Part shown: positions 16,488 to 25,090 of the stretch, piece by piece
How positions within the stretch are numbered: position 1 is the first letter of the stretch
Layout: the number at the start of each line of letters is the position of its first letter
DNA from: Deltaproteobacteria bacterium
GTDB lineage: Bacteria; Myxococcota; Myxococcia; Myxococcales; 40CM-4-68-19
DNA length: 64,000 nt
Assembly: GCA_005879535.1 (NCBI GenBank)
Contig: VBKI01000067.1
Coordinates: 1 to 64,000 of the forward strand
Reading direction: 5' to 3'
Translations under genes and position numbers: made by a program
Notes under the pieces: generated by a model
The model's database searches: none
Told to the model about the DNA's origin: nothing
Seen by the model: the letters and a program-made list of their open reading frames with translations, nothing else

Positions 16488-18860
16488 TCAACCCGTTCGC
16501 AGGGCGTGCATGGGATCGACGGCGCCTGCTCGCCTGGCCGCGATCCAGCTCGCCACGAACGCCACGGCGATGAGCAGCGACGGAGCGGCGATGAAGCTCG
16601 TGGCGTCCGTCGCAACGAGACCAGGCACGATCGCCGGCAACGCCCGCGCAGCTCCCACGGAGAGCACCGCTCCAACGGCGAGGCCTCCCAGCGAGAGTCG
16701 CAGCCCCTCACCGATCACCATGCGCACCACGCGACCCGCGGTCGCTCCGAGCGCGAGCCGGACTCCGATTTCGCGGCGCCGCTGCATCACCGACCATGCC
16801 AGCAGTCCGTACAGACCGGTCGCCGCCAGCAACAGTGCCGCTCCGGCAAACAACGCCATCACCAGCGTCTGGAACCGCCGTGGCGCCAGGGCTGCGCCCA
16901 CGACTTCGTCGAAGGGACGCACGTCAGCGGCGACGTTCGCGTCCACCTCCCGGATGGCTTCGCGCAAGGCGGAAGCCGCAAGCCCCGGCGCACGCAGGGC
17001 GACGAACGATCGCGACGTGAAGTAGGGGACGGCGTCCGGCGCAAGCTGCGCCACAGGCATGTACAACGTCGGCAGCGGCTCCTCGTCGAGGGCGAAATGG
17101 CGGACTTCGCCCACCACACCGACGATCTCCACGTCGCGGCCGTCGTCGAATACGAGGTGCGTACCGAGCGGGTCCAAGCCGCCGAGGTACTTGCGGACCA
17201 GCGCCGCGTCGGCGATGGCCACCTTCCGTCCCCGCGCGTCGTCTCCGGAATCGAAGTGGCGCCCCGAGAGCAGGGGAATCCCGAGCGCTGCGATCCAGCC
17301 CGGCGAAGACCAGCGCGTCTGCGCCGCGGGAGCCTCGGCGGCGGTCAGGGGCGGCCGGCCGACGACGGCGAAGTCGGCTCGCACATTGAGGCCCGTCAGC
17401 GGCAGCACCTGGCCGATTCCGGCGCCTCGGGCACCTGGAAGCGTTTCGAGGCGGGACAGGAGGCGCTCCGCGAAGCGCTGTACGTCGGCCGCGCTCGCGT
17501 ATCCCTCCCGAGGCAGCGAGATGCGCGCCGTGAGGACGCCCTCGGGACGGAAGCCAGGCTCGGCACCCTGCAAGCGGACGAAGCCGCGACCGAGAAGTGC
17601 TGCCACGGTCAGCAGCAGTCCGGTGAGGGCGACCTCGACGAGCACCGCTGCTCGCCGTGCACGCGCGGCGGTGTGCGACCCGATCCCTTCGGCGAGAGCC
17701 TCGCGGGCGTCGCCCCGACCTGCCTGAAGCGCGGGCGCAAGCGCTGCGGCCAGCGCCACCAGCACGGAGACCAGGAGCGCGCCGGCAGCCACCCAGGGAT
17801 CGACTCCAGCATGCGAAGCGCGCGGCAGGTCGCGCGGCCCTAGCTGGACGAGCACGGCGATGAGCCACCGCGCGAGGCCGATGCCGAGAATGCCACCGGC
17901 CGCGGCGACCAATGCAGTCTCGACCAACACCTCGCTGGCGAGCTGCAGCGGCCGTGCCCCCAGCGCCGCACGCACGGCAAACTCCTCGCGGCGGGAAGCG
18001 CCCCGCGCCAGCAACAGTCCGGCGAGATTCGCGCAGCCGGCCAACACCAGGAGCCCCACGCCGCCCGCGAGCAACCACAGTGGACGCCGCACGGCGCCCA
18101 CGAGCTCGTCGACGAAGGCGTACGCGCGAGGTGGCGCCGTCTTCACCGCCTCGGCGTACTCCGCCTTGAGGCGCTGTTGCGTAGCCTTCAGCTCCGCCTG
18201 GAGGGACACCCGGGTGGCGGCGGGCCGAAGGCGTCCGAACGCGCGAATGAAGTTGTTTCCGCGCTGCGCGCGGCGCGGGTCACTGCGCAGATCGAAGGGG
18301 ACCCACACCTGGGCGTCGAAGTTCGGCAAGACCCACTGAGGCGGCAGCACGCCGACGATCTCGTAGGGATCGCCGTTGAGCGTCAGCGTTTGTCCGACTG
18401 CGCGCGGGTCCGCGCCAAACCGGCGCCTCCAGAGATCGTGGGAGAGGACCACCACCCTGCGCTGCTCGTCGGCGGAATCGAAGGCGCGCCCAGCCACGGG
18501 GGTGAAGCCGAGGACGGTCATCCCGTTCGCGGACATTCTCGCTCCCTGCACGCGCTCCGGCTCTCCCCTTCCTGAGAGCGTCGTGTCCCATTGGGCGCAC
18601 GCGACGAGATCCGCTCCCCGGGTGGCGGCGACGTGGTCCAGGAACTCCGGGACGGAGAAGAACGCCTTGTCGCGGTCGACGCGGCTCGCCCAGATCCAGA
18701 CCAGCTGGTCTGCATCGCGAAAGGGCAGCGGCCGCAGCACGACAGCCTCGAGCAGTCCGCCAATCGAGGCAGCGGCGCCGATCGACATCGCCAGGAGCGC
18801 CATCGCCGTTGCGCTGAACGCCGGCGCGGCACGGAGCCGGCGTACCGCCTGCCGCAGCAT
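16488..18860 (-). CDS. ADOP-family (MacB/FtsX-like) ABC transporter permease
   Basis: A 790-residue permease of the acidobacterial duplicated orphan permease type. It has two FtsX-like halves, each preceded by a large MacB-like periplasmic domain. Transmembrane segments lie at the N-terminus (LLAMSIGAAASIGGL), in the middle (GVGLLVLAGCANLAGLLLAR, then LVSVLVALAAALAPALQAGR), and near the C-terminus (LFAGAALLLAATGLYGLLAW, then MQRRREIGVRLALGATAG). The ATPase partner is not in this window, as is usual for orphan members. A perfect palindrome four bases upstream of the ATG is a likely operator. The role is probably lipoprotein or drug-related transport or signalling, not proven. Confidence 0.85.
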   Translation of the reverse strand: MLRQAVRRLRAAPAFSATAMALLAMSIGAAASIGGLLEAVVLRPLPFRDADQLVWIWASRVDRDKAFFSVPEFLDHVAATRGADLVACAQWDTTLSGRGEPERVQGARMSANGMTVLGFTPVAGRAFDSADEQRRVVVLSHDLWRRRFGADPRAVGQTLTLNGDPYEIVGVLPPQWVLPNFDAQVWVPFDLRSDPRRAQRGNNFIRAFGRLRPAATRVSLQAELKATQQRLKAEYAEAVKTAPPRAYAFVDELVGAVRRPLWLLAGGVGLLVLAGCANLAGLLLARGASRREEFAVRAALGARPLQLASEVLVETALVAAAGGILGIGLARWLIAVLVQLGPRDLPRASHAGVDPWVAAGALLVSVLVALAAALAPALQAGRGDAREALAEGIGSHTAARARRAAVLVEVALTGLLLTVAALLGRGFVRLQGAEPGFRPEGVLTARISLPREGYASAADVQRFAERLLSRLETLPGARGAGIGQVLPLTGLNVRADFAVVGRPPLTAAEAPAAQTRWSSPGWIAALGIPLLSGRHFDSGDDARGRKVAIADAALVRKYLGGLDPLGTHLVFDDGRDVEIVGVVGEVRHFALDEEPLPTLYMPVAQLAPDAVPYFTSRSFVALRAPGLAASALREAIREVDANVAADVRPFDEVVGAALAPRRFQTLVMALFAGAALLLAATGLYGLLAWSVMQRRREIGVRLALGATAGRVVRMVIGEGLRLSLGGLAVGAVLSVGAARALPAIVPGLVATDATSFIAAPSLLIAVAFVASWIAARRAGAVDPMHALRTG

Positions 18861-18864
18861 GAAG

Positions 18865-18890
18865 CTACTGTATCATGGGTGATACAGTAG
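18865..18890. promoter_or_regulatory. Perfect 11-bp inverted repeat, likely repressor operator (PadR-like)
   Basis: CTACTGTATCA (18865-18875), four-base spacer, TGATACAGTAG (18880-18890): a perfect palindrome in the 35-base gap between tatC (stop 18896) and the ADOP permease start (18860). The TGTATC...GATACA core is like operators of PadR regulators, which are known to accompany ADOP permeases. The palindrome covers the ribosome-binding zone and an alternative ATG, so binding or hairpin formation could block the permease's translation or transcription. Confidence 0.6.
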
Positions 18891-18895
18891 AATCA

Positions 18896-19690
18896 TCACG
18901 CGGTGAGACGCGCCGTCTCGTCCTTCTTCCCGAAGATCCGCGCCCCGAGCACCCCGAGCTCGTAGCAGATCATCATCGGGAGGGCCATCAGCGCCAGGTT
19001 GAACGGATCGCCCGTGGGCGTGACGAAGGCGGCGATGATCACGTTCAGGATGATCGCGTGCCGCCGGTACTTGCTGAGGAACTTGTAGTCCACCACGCCC
19101 ATCATCGCGAGGAGCGTGAGGATCATCGGGAGCTCGAAGATGATGCCGAAGGCGAGCACCAGGAGCATCACCAGACCGAGCTGCTGGTCCATCATCAGCA
19201 CCGGCGTGATGTTCGGACCCGTGTTCTTGATCAGGAAATCGAACGTCGGCGGCAGAATGACCACGTAGCAGAAGACGGCGCCACCCAGGAAGAAGAGGGT
19301 CGCTGCGACCACGAACGGGACGATCTTGCGCCGCTCGCGGCGGTATAGGCCCGGGGCGACGAACAACCAGATCTGCCAGAAGATGAAGGGCGAGGCGACG
19401 AACAGTCCGGCATACAGGCCGACCTTCAGGTAGATGAGAAAAGGCTCTATGGAGGACGCGAAGTGCAGCGCCTTCTCTCCCTCGGGGAGCGCCGCGAAGA
19501 CCGGCAGCATGAGGAAGTGGAAGATCTGCTGCGACCAGTAGTACGAAGCGGCGAAGCCGAGCAGCAGCCAGATCAGCGCCCACTTGAGCCGCTTGCGCAG
19601 CTCCATGAGGTGATCGCGCAGCGAGAGCTGAACGTCGTCTTCCGGTCCTGCGCTGGCGGCTGCGGGCTTGGGCAGCAGTGCCGGGCTCAC
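18896..19690 (-). CDS. tatC: Sec-independent (Tat) translocase subunit TatC
   Basis: A 264-residue polytopic protein. The N-terminal motif LRDHLMELRKRLKWALIWLL is the TatC family signature (HLxELRxR), and the Glu of SSIEPFLIYLKVGLYAGLF is the conserved second-loop region. It has the six expected transmembrane helices and the FxxELPxxLxxL pattern (GIIFELPMILTLLAMMGVV). TatC recognises twin-arginine signal peptides and nucleates the TatA pore. Its start overlaps the end of the tatB-like gene by four bases (ATGA), confirming an operon. Confidence 0.95.
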   Translation of the reverse strand: MSPALLPKPAAASAGPEDDVQLSLRDHLMELRKRLKWALIWLLLGFAASYYWSQQIFHFLMLPVFAALPEGEKALHFASSIEPFLIYLKVGLYAGLFVASPFIFWQIWLFVAPGLYRRERRKIVPFVVAATLFFLGGAVFCYVVILPPTFDFLIKNTGPNITPVLMMDQQLGLVMLLVLAFGIIFELPMILTLLAMMGVVDYKFLSKYRRHAIILNVIIAAFVTPTGDPFNLALMALPMMICYELGVLGARIFGKKDETARLTA

Positions 19691-20106
19691 GCCTTGGGCT
19701 CCGGTGCGGGAGCCGGCGGCGGCGATTCCGGTTGCCGCGGCACGGCGCCCTCGGGAGCGACGAGCTTGAGCTGCGATTCCGCTGCGGCACGACGCGCGGC
19801 GGCGCGAGCGGCGCCCGGGTCATCCGCGGGATTCGTCGGAGCGGCAGGCAGCTCCGCCGGCTTCGCGCCTTCTTCCGCTTTCGGCGCATCGGGCACCGGC
19901 GCGATCATCTTCTGCGGCTGCTGGTCGAGATCGATCCGCGCGATCTCGGACTCGAACTGTCCCTTGATGTCGTCCGTCGCCTTGCGCAGCTCGCGGAGGC
20001 CTTTGCCCAGCGACCGCGCGAGCGACGGCAGTTGATCCGGCCCCAGCAGCAGAAGCGCAAGGGCGAGGATGATGATGACCTCGGTCATCGAGAGGCCGCC
20101 GAGCAT
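19687..20106 (-). CDS. tatB: Tat translocase subunit TatB/TatA-like
   Basis: A 139-residue protein starting MLGGLSMTEVIIILALALLL, then the LLGPDQLPSLARSLGKGL hinge (Pro after GP is typical) and an amphipathic helix LRELRKATDDIKGQFESEIA. It ends in a disordered Ala/Pro-rich tail. Length and the negatively charged helix point to TatB rather than the shorter TatA, although the two are hard to tell apart. It works with TatC, whose gene it overlaps by four bases. It follows the PBP1A gene on the same strand after 67 bases. Confidence 0.85.
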   Translation of the reverse strand: MLGGLSMTEVIIILALALLLLGPDQLPSLARSLGKGLRELRKATDDIKGQFESEIARIDLDQQPQKMIAPVPDAPKAEEGAKPAELPAAPTNPADDPGAARAAARRAAAESQLKLVAPEGAVPRQPESPPPAPAPEPKA

Positions 20107-20173
20107 GGGCCCTTTCTAACACCTCGCGCGCGCCACTGCGCGCGTTCGAGACGTAAGCCGGGGGCTTAAAACC

Positions 20174-22708
20174 CTAGAGGCCGCCTTTCAGCATCTGGTC
20201 CGCCGCCTGCGCCGCGTTGGGCGCCTGCTGCGGCTGCTGCGGCTGGCCGGGCGCAGTCGCGATTGCTCCGCTCTCATCCGGTGGCTCGCTCCCTTTCAGA
20301 TACGCCTCCAGCACCGGTTGCCGTGTGTCCGCGGTCGCGCGCTTTCCCGTGTCGCCGTCGATGTTCACCCAGACGATCTTCTCGTTCGGCGTCTCGAAAT
20401 CGCCCTGGGGGACGCCCTTGAGCGCCTTCGTCATGTAGTCGAGCCAGATCGGCAACGCGTAGTGACCGCCGGTGGCGTACTTGTCCATCGGCGTTTCGTA
20501 GGTGTCGTAGCCCACCCAGACGCCGGTCACGAGGTCCCGCGTGTATCCGAGGAACCAGGCATCGAACAGGTCGTTGGTCGTACCCGTCTTGCCGGCCACG
20601 GGCTTTGCGAGCGCCGCCGCGCGGCCGCCGGTACCGGGCGGCTTGCATACTTCGGTCATCAACTGCTGCATGAGGAAGGCCGTCTCCGGCGCCATCACCT
20701 GGTCCGGCACCTCGAACAGCTTCGCGTAGCCGGCGGCGACGCGGTCGTCGAGCTCCGTCCACGGATCGTAGAACGAGCTGTGGTCCTCGAGGATGCGGCC
20801 GTCGCGATCGAGCACGCGGCGCAGGTAGATCATCTTCGCCTTCTTCCCCATCCGGTTCAGCGTGGCAAAGACTCCGGTGAGCTCGGACGGATACACGCAC
20901 GAGGACCCCAGCGCCATCGAGAGGTCCTCGTTGATCTTGGTGCTGAGGCCCAGCTTGTGCCCCCAGGCCGCTGCGGCCTTGACGCCTACCGCCTGCAGCG
21001 TGCGGATGGCCGGTGTGTTCATCGAATGGATCAGTGCCTGCCTCACCGGCACCTCGCCCTTGAATTCCTCCTCGTAGTTCTGCGGCTTCCAGCGGCGCCC
21101 GGTGGAGTCGTCGTCGGTGACGATGGGTGCATCGAGGAGGATGGTCGAAGCGGTGAACCCCTGCTGCTCGATGGCCGCGCTGTAGATCACCGGCTTGAAG
21201 GCAGACCCTGGCTGGCGGCAGGCCTGGAAGGCACGGTTGAACTCGCTCTTCTCGAAGTCGTAGCCCCCGATCATCGCCACCACGTACCCGCTGTTCGGGT
21301 CGGTGCTGATCAAGGCGCCCTGGAGCTTGGGGTCCTGCTCCAGCGCCCACACGCCTTTCGTCTCCGTGGCGCGCACCAACACCACGTCGCCGGAGGAGAG
21401 CACCGGGCGCAGCGTAGTGATCTTCGTGTACTCGGAATTCAACTCCGGATTCGGCTTGCGCGCCCAGGCCGCCTGCTCCAGCGGAATCACGCCCTCCTCG
21501 GCGCCGATGCGGACCTTGACGGACTCTTTCTCCACCGAGGTGACGAGCGCCGCGATGACTTCGTCGCGCTTTCCGTCGCCTTCGAGGAACGCCTGCTCCT
21601 TCTTGCTGAAGTCGTCCCAGTCCTTCTTCTTCAGCTGCATCAGCGGCCCGCGGAAACCCTGCCGCTTGTCCGCCTCGATCACTCCCTTGATCGTCGCCGC
21701 CACCGCGTCGTGCTCGCGCTCGAGGTCGACGGTCGCATAGACCTTGAGACCTTCGTCGAGCAGGCGGTCGTTGCCGTACCGGGCCACCAGATCGCGGCGG
21801 ATGTGCTCGGTGACGTACGGCGCGGTCTCGCGGAAGATGTCCTGCACCGGGTACACCTGGATGGGAGCGTCCTCCGCTTCCTTCCGCTCCTGCGCGGTGA
21901 TCATCCCCTCTTCGAACATCCGCCGCAGCACGTACATCCTGCGCGCCTTCGAGCGCTCCGGATGCGCGAACGGCGAGTACTTGCTCGGCGCCTGCGGCAG
22001 CCCGGCGATCAGCGAAATCTCCGGCAGCGACAGCTCCCAGACGTTCTTGCGGAAGTAGTTCTCCGCCGCGGCCTGCACTCCGTAGCTGTGGTGACCGAAG
22101 TACACCTCGTTCAGGTACAGCCAGAGGATGTGCTCCTTGTCGAAGTTGTTCTCCAGCCGCCGGGTGAGGATGAACTCGCGCGCCTTGCGCCGGACGCCTG
22201 GCCAGCCGGAACGGATGCGGACGCTCTCCTCGCCCTCGACGGAGGCCATGATCGCCTTGGCCGTCTGCTGCGAGAGCGTCGAGCCGCCGACGGTCCGGGC
22301 GTGGCGCACGTACGTCTGGTAGATGCCTCGCATCAGCCCGGTGAAGCTGACACCGCCGTGCTCGAAGAAGTCCTTGTCCTCGCTGGCGATGACCGCCTGC
22401 TTGAGGCGCTTGGGAATCCGGTCGTAGGGAACCACTACCCGGCGCTCGTTGTAGAACTCGCCGATCATCTGCTCGTCGCCGCTCCAGATGGTGGTGACGA
22501 TTGGCGGGCGGTAATGGCGTGCCCACTCGATGGAAGGCAGCCCCCGCGCCAGCCAGATGTAGAGCCCGAGAAGGGCCATGCCGGCCAGGCCGGCGAGGAT
22601 CCCCAGCGGAATGGCGATCAGGACCCACAGCTTCTTGCGACCGGGACCGCGATCGGCGACCAGGCGGTCGTAGATGCGGCGGCGAAGAGGGGACGGTTCG
22701 TTGAGCAT
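20174..22708 (-). CDS. mrcA: Bifunctional penicillin-binding protein 1A (transglycosylase/transpeptidase)
   Basis: An 844-residue class A PBP. It has a short cytoplasmic start, one transmembrane anchor (IAIPLGILAGLAGMALLGLY), and a glycosyltransferase domain with IASEDKDFFEHGGVSFTGLM and GGSTLSQQTAKAI. A transpeptidase domain follows with the SxxK site RQPGSAFKPVIYSA, SMN, and KTGTTNDLFDAWF. It polymerises lipid II and cross-links peptidoglycan at the outer face of the inner membrane. The C-terminal Gln/Pro-rich tail (PGQPQQPQQAPN) is low complexity. It stands upstream of tatB in the same orientation. Confidence 0.95.
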   Translation of the reverse strand: MLNEPSPLRRRIYDRLVADRGPGRKKLWVLIAIPLGILAGLAGMALLGLYIWLARGLPSIEWARHYRPPIVTTIWSGDEQMIGEFYNERRVVVPYDRIPKRLKQAVIASEDKDFFEHGGVSFTGLMRGIYQTYVRHARTVGGSTLSQQTAKAIMASVEGEESVRIRSGWPGVRRKAREFILTRRLENNFDKEHILWLYLNEVYFGHHSYGVQAAAENYFRKNVWELSLPEISLIAGLPQAPSKYSPFAHPERSKARRMYVLRRMFEEGMITAQERKEAEDAPIQVYPVQDIFRETAPYVTEHIRRDLVARYGNDRLLDEGLKVYATVDLEREHDAVAATIKGVIEADKRQGFRGPLMQLKKKDWDDFSKKEQAFLEGDGKRDEVIAALVTSVEKESVKVRIGAEEGVIPLEQAAWARKPNPELNSEYTKITTLRPVLSSGDVVLVRATETKGVWALEQDPKLQGALISTDPNSGYVVAMIGGYDFEKSEFNRAFQACRQPGSAFKPVIYSAAIEQQGFTASTILLDAPIVTDDDSTGRRWKPQNYEEEFKGEVPVRQALIHSMNTPAIRTLQAVGVKAAAAWGHKLGLSTKINEDLSMALGSSCVYPSELTGVFATLNRMGKKAKMIYLRRVLDRDGRILEDHSSFYDPWTELDDRVAAGYAKLFEVPDQVMAPETAFLMQQLMTEVCKPPGTGGRAAALAKPVAGKTGTTNDLFDAWFLGYTRDLVTGVWVGYDTYETPMDKYATGGHYALPIWLDYMTKALKGVPQGDFETPNEKIVWVNIDGDTGKRATADTRQPVLEAYLKGSEPPDESGAIATAPGQPQQPQQAPNAAQAADQMLKGGL

Positions 22709-22746
22709 CGGTCGGTCCTACGGCGGAACATCAGAACCGGGGCGGT

Positions 22747-23757
22747 TCATCCTGGCAAGTTGCTGTCGGGCGTTCGCTTGCTGAATCCGACGACGGAAGC
22801 GTGTGTTTTCCATTGGATTTGGGCGCGGGGCAGACTTTCGGCCAGATCCTGGGGCAGCGGCGACTCGAACACCAGCCGCTTTTTCGTCACCGGGTGCGCC
22901 AGCGCCAGTCGGGTACTGTGGAGAAACATGCGCCGCAGTCCCCACTGCCGCTGCGCGATCCGGTTGAAGGGGAAATCGCCGTATTTCGTGTCGCCCACCA
23001 CCGGGTGGCCGATGGCCTCCAGATGACGCCGGATCTGGTGGGTGCGTCCCGTCTCGATGGTGAGCTCGAGCAAGGTCGCTTCCGCGCCGCCGGCGAGCTT
23101 CTTCCAGCGCGTCAGCGCCGACTGGAGATTGACGCCGCGCTGCTGCTTCGAGGCGTACGTCTGCTGGTGCTCGGCAAGACGCAGATCGATGCTCCCTTCC
23201 TGCCGCTGGAAGCGCCCTTTCGCGAGCGCCAGATAGGTCTTGTCCGCCTCACCCGCCGTGAACATCTCCGTCATCCGCACCATCGCTTGCCGCGTCTTCG
23301 CCACCACCACCACGCCGCTCGTCTCGCGGTCGAGGCGATGCGCGGGGCTCGGCTTGAACTCGCCCTCCGGCGTGACCCGCCCCTGCCGCGCGAGATAGGC
23401 CCGGACCTGGTCGACGAGCGTCTCGCCCGTGATGCCGGATCCCGCATGGATGGCGAGGCCCGCGGGCTTGTCGACAGCCAGGATGTGCTCGTCCTCGTAG
23501 AGCACCTTGAAGTCCTGCCCGACCGCCTCGATGGGTCGCGCCGGAGGTGGCTCCGTCGGCTTGAGCACGTGGACGGTGATCTCGTCGCCCGGCTTGAGCA
23601 GCTGCGCGATGGCCGCCCGAGCGCCGTTCACGCGCACCTTCTTCGTCCGCACCAGCTTGTACAGATGGCTGAGCGGCAGGTTCTCGAGACGCTTGCGGAG
23701 GAACTTGTCCAGCCTCTGGCCGGCGGCGTCCGCGCTGACCTTGAAGTCCACCTTCAT
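22747..23757 (-). CDS. rluC: RluA/RluC-type 23S rRNA pseudouridine synthase
   Basis: A 336-residue enzyme: an S4-like RNA-binding domain at the start (VSADAAGQRLDKFLRKRLEN), then the RluA catalytic domain with AVDKPAGLAIHAG and the signature HRLDRETSGVVVVAKT, whose Asp is the catalytic residue. Closing motifs are ETGRTHQIRRHLEAIGHPVV and FLHSTRLALAHP. RluC modifies three uridines in 23S rRNA; the exact member (RluC or RluD) is inferred from length and the S4 domain. It overlaps the upstream lipoprotein gene by four bases. Confidence 0.85.
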   Translation of the reverse strand: MKVDFKVSADAAGQRLDKFLRKRLENLPLSHLYKLVRTKKVRVNGARAAIAQLLKPGDEITVHVLKPTEPPPARPIEAVGQDFKVLYEDEHILAVDKPAGLAIHAGSGITGETLVDQVRAYLARQGRVTPEGEFKPSPAHRLDRETSGVVVVAKTRQAMVRMTEMFTAGEADKTYLALAKGRFQRQEGSIDLRLAEHQQTYASKQQRGVNLQSALTRWKKLAGGAEATLLELTIETGRTHQIRRHLEAIGHPVVGDTKYGDFPFNRIAQRQWGLRRMFLHSTRLALAHPVTKKRLVFESPLPQDLAESLPRAQIQWKTHASVVGFSKRTPDSNLPG

Positions 23758-24179
23758 TTCGGCTGGCTCTCGGAGAAGCGGGACACCCTCCAGGTGCCAT
23801 CCTGCTGGCGCGACAGCGTCACCGTGGCGCCGCGCTGCAGGGTGCCGCCGCCCTGCGGCCGGATGTCCAGCTCGTAATTGGCGACGCGCTCGGCGTCGTC
23901 GCCGGTCAGGGCCTTGCGCGAGTAATAGACGCGCACCGGCCGCAGCTGCATCCCGGGGTTGCCCAGACGCGCTTCGCGCGTGAGCTTCAGCTCGTCTTTC
24001 AGTCGGAGTGACGCGACGCCGGTGGTGAGCGGGAGGGCTCCGTCCTGATCAGATTCGACGTAGTAGCGGTCGACGAACTTGTCCGCGACGGAGGCCGGGT
24101 CCTTCATTCCGCCGCAGCCGAGGAGCACCAGCGAAAGAACGAAGGGTCCGCCGTGCAAGCACTTGCGGCGCATCGGCAT
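23754..24179 (-). CDS. Small lipoprotein of unknown function
   Basis: A 141-residue protein with a lipobox (LSLVLLGCGG), then a helical start (ADKFVDRYYVESDQDGALP) and a beta-rich end. Phrases such as NYELDIRPQGGGTLQRGATV and DGTWRVSRFSESQ suggest an NTF2-like or similar fold. Initiation could also be at the ATG two codons in (MRRKCL). Its stop overlaps the start of the pseudouridine synthase by four bases, which suggests co-transcription. No function assigned. Confidence 0.6.
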   Translation of the reverse strand: MPMRRKCLHGGPFVLSLVLLGCGGMKDPASVADKFVDRYYVESDQDGALPLTTGVASLRLKDELKLTREARLGNPGMQLRPVRVYYSRKALTGDDAERVANYELDIRPQGGGTLQRGATVTLSRQQDGTWRVSRFSESQPK

Positions 24180-24209
24180 TCGATCTTATCAGCGAGCGCA
24201 GGAGGCAGC

Positions 24210-24764
24210 TTGGCAAAGATCTACACCCGGCGCGGCGATGACGGATCGACGGGCCTCTTCGGAGGACCTCGGGTCCGCAAGGACGACCTGCGCGTTGCCG
24301 CGTACGGCGACGTCGACGAGCTCAACTCCGCGCTCGGCGTCGCGCGAGAGGAAGTGCCGGAAGGCGACCTGCGCGCGCTGATCGACTCCTTCCAGAGCGA
24401 GCTGTTTACGCTGGGGGCCCAGCTCGCCACGCCCGACACCGAGGCCGCGCCGAAGGAAATCCCGCGGATCACCGCGCAGAACGTCGCGCGGCTCGAGTCC
24501 GAGATCGATCGGCTGACCGAAGAGCTTCCTCCGATGAAGACCTTCATCCTCCCCGGTGGCTCGCGCCCCGGCGCTGTGCTCCACCTGTGTCGAACGATCT
24601 GCCGCCGCGGGGAACGAAAGGTGGTCGAGCTCGCCGAGTCCGGTCCCGTCCCGCCGGAGGCACTCGCCTATCTGAACCGGCTCTCCGACCTGCTGTTCGT
24701 GATGGCCCGCGCCGCCAACCTGCGCGCGGGGGGGCGCGAGATCCCCTGGGTCCCCACGAGATGA
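24210..24764 (+). CDS. pduO: Cob(I)alamin adenosyltransferase, PduO type
   Basis: A 184-residue protein: KIYTRRGDDGSTGLFGG is the PduO N-terminal signature (T-x-x-GDxGxT). It continues with VAAYGDVDELNSALGVARE and FILPGGSRPGAVLHLCRTIC, then RRGERKVVELAESG, with the conserved Arg and Glu of the ATP site. It transfers the adenosyl group from ATP to cob(I)alamin. TTG 24210 is chosen because GGAGG at 24201-24205 sits at a good distance; the longer upstream reading overlaps another gene. It overlaps the Rieske gene by four bases. Confidence 0.9.
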   Translation: MAKIYTRRGDDGSTGLFGGPRVRKDDLRVAAYGDVDELNSALGVAREEVPEGDLRALIDSFQSELFTLGAQLATPDTEAAPKEIPRITAQNVARLESEIDRLTEELPPMKTFILPGGSRPGAVLHLCRTICRRGERKVVELAESGPVPPEALAYLNRLSDLLFVMARAANLRAGGREIPWVPTR

Positions 24765-25090
24765 AGCTGTTCGAGCTCGCCGAGCTGCGCAGGCGCGGAT
24801 CGGTTCGTTTCTCTCTCGGCCTGGGGCGCGAAGGATTCGCGGTGCTGGACGCGACGGGAACGGTCCGCGCCTACCTCAACATCTGTCCCCATCGCGCCCA
24901 GCCGGTCGACGTCGGCGATGGCCGTCTCTGGCTTGATTCGGGAGAGATCGAATGCCAGGCGCACGGCGCGCGTTTCGATCCGTCGACCGGCGCGTGTCTC
25001 GGTGGACCCTGCGCGGGCCAAGGACTCACGGCACTGACGATAGAGCAACGAGAGGGAGCCGCTTGGACGTGCGCTACGGTCGCCACTTAG
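24761..25090 (+). CDS. Rieske 2Fe-2S ferredoxin-like protein
   Basis: A 109-residue single-domain protein with ICPHRAQPVDVG and EIECQAHGARFDPSTGACLG: the Cys-x-His and Cys-x-x-His cluster ligands (C42/H44, C65/H68) are complete. A further Cys pair (ACLGGPC) follows. It has no signal peptide, so it should be a cytosolic electron carrier or a standalone subunit of a larger oxygenase. The start codon overlaps the adenosyltransferase stop (ATGA). The downstream membrane protein gene overlaps the end of this gene. Confidence 0.9.
   Translation: MKLFELAELRRRGSVRFSLGLGREGFAVLDATGTVRAYLNICPHRAQPVDVGDGRLWLDSGEIECQAHGARFDPSTGACLGGPCAGQGLTALTIEQREGAAWTCATVAT

Noticed and set aside
20154-20168. Inverted repeat TAAGCC-GGG-GGCTTA between PBP1A and tatB
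   Set aside because: A short stem of six bases without a T-run on the relevant strand; too weak to call a terminator.
20318-23026. 902-codon plus-strand frame opposite PBP1A and rluC
   Set aside because: Antisense of two well-conserved genes; composition rich in Arg/His/Leu as expected from a high-GC shadow, with no motifs.
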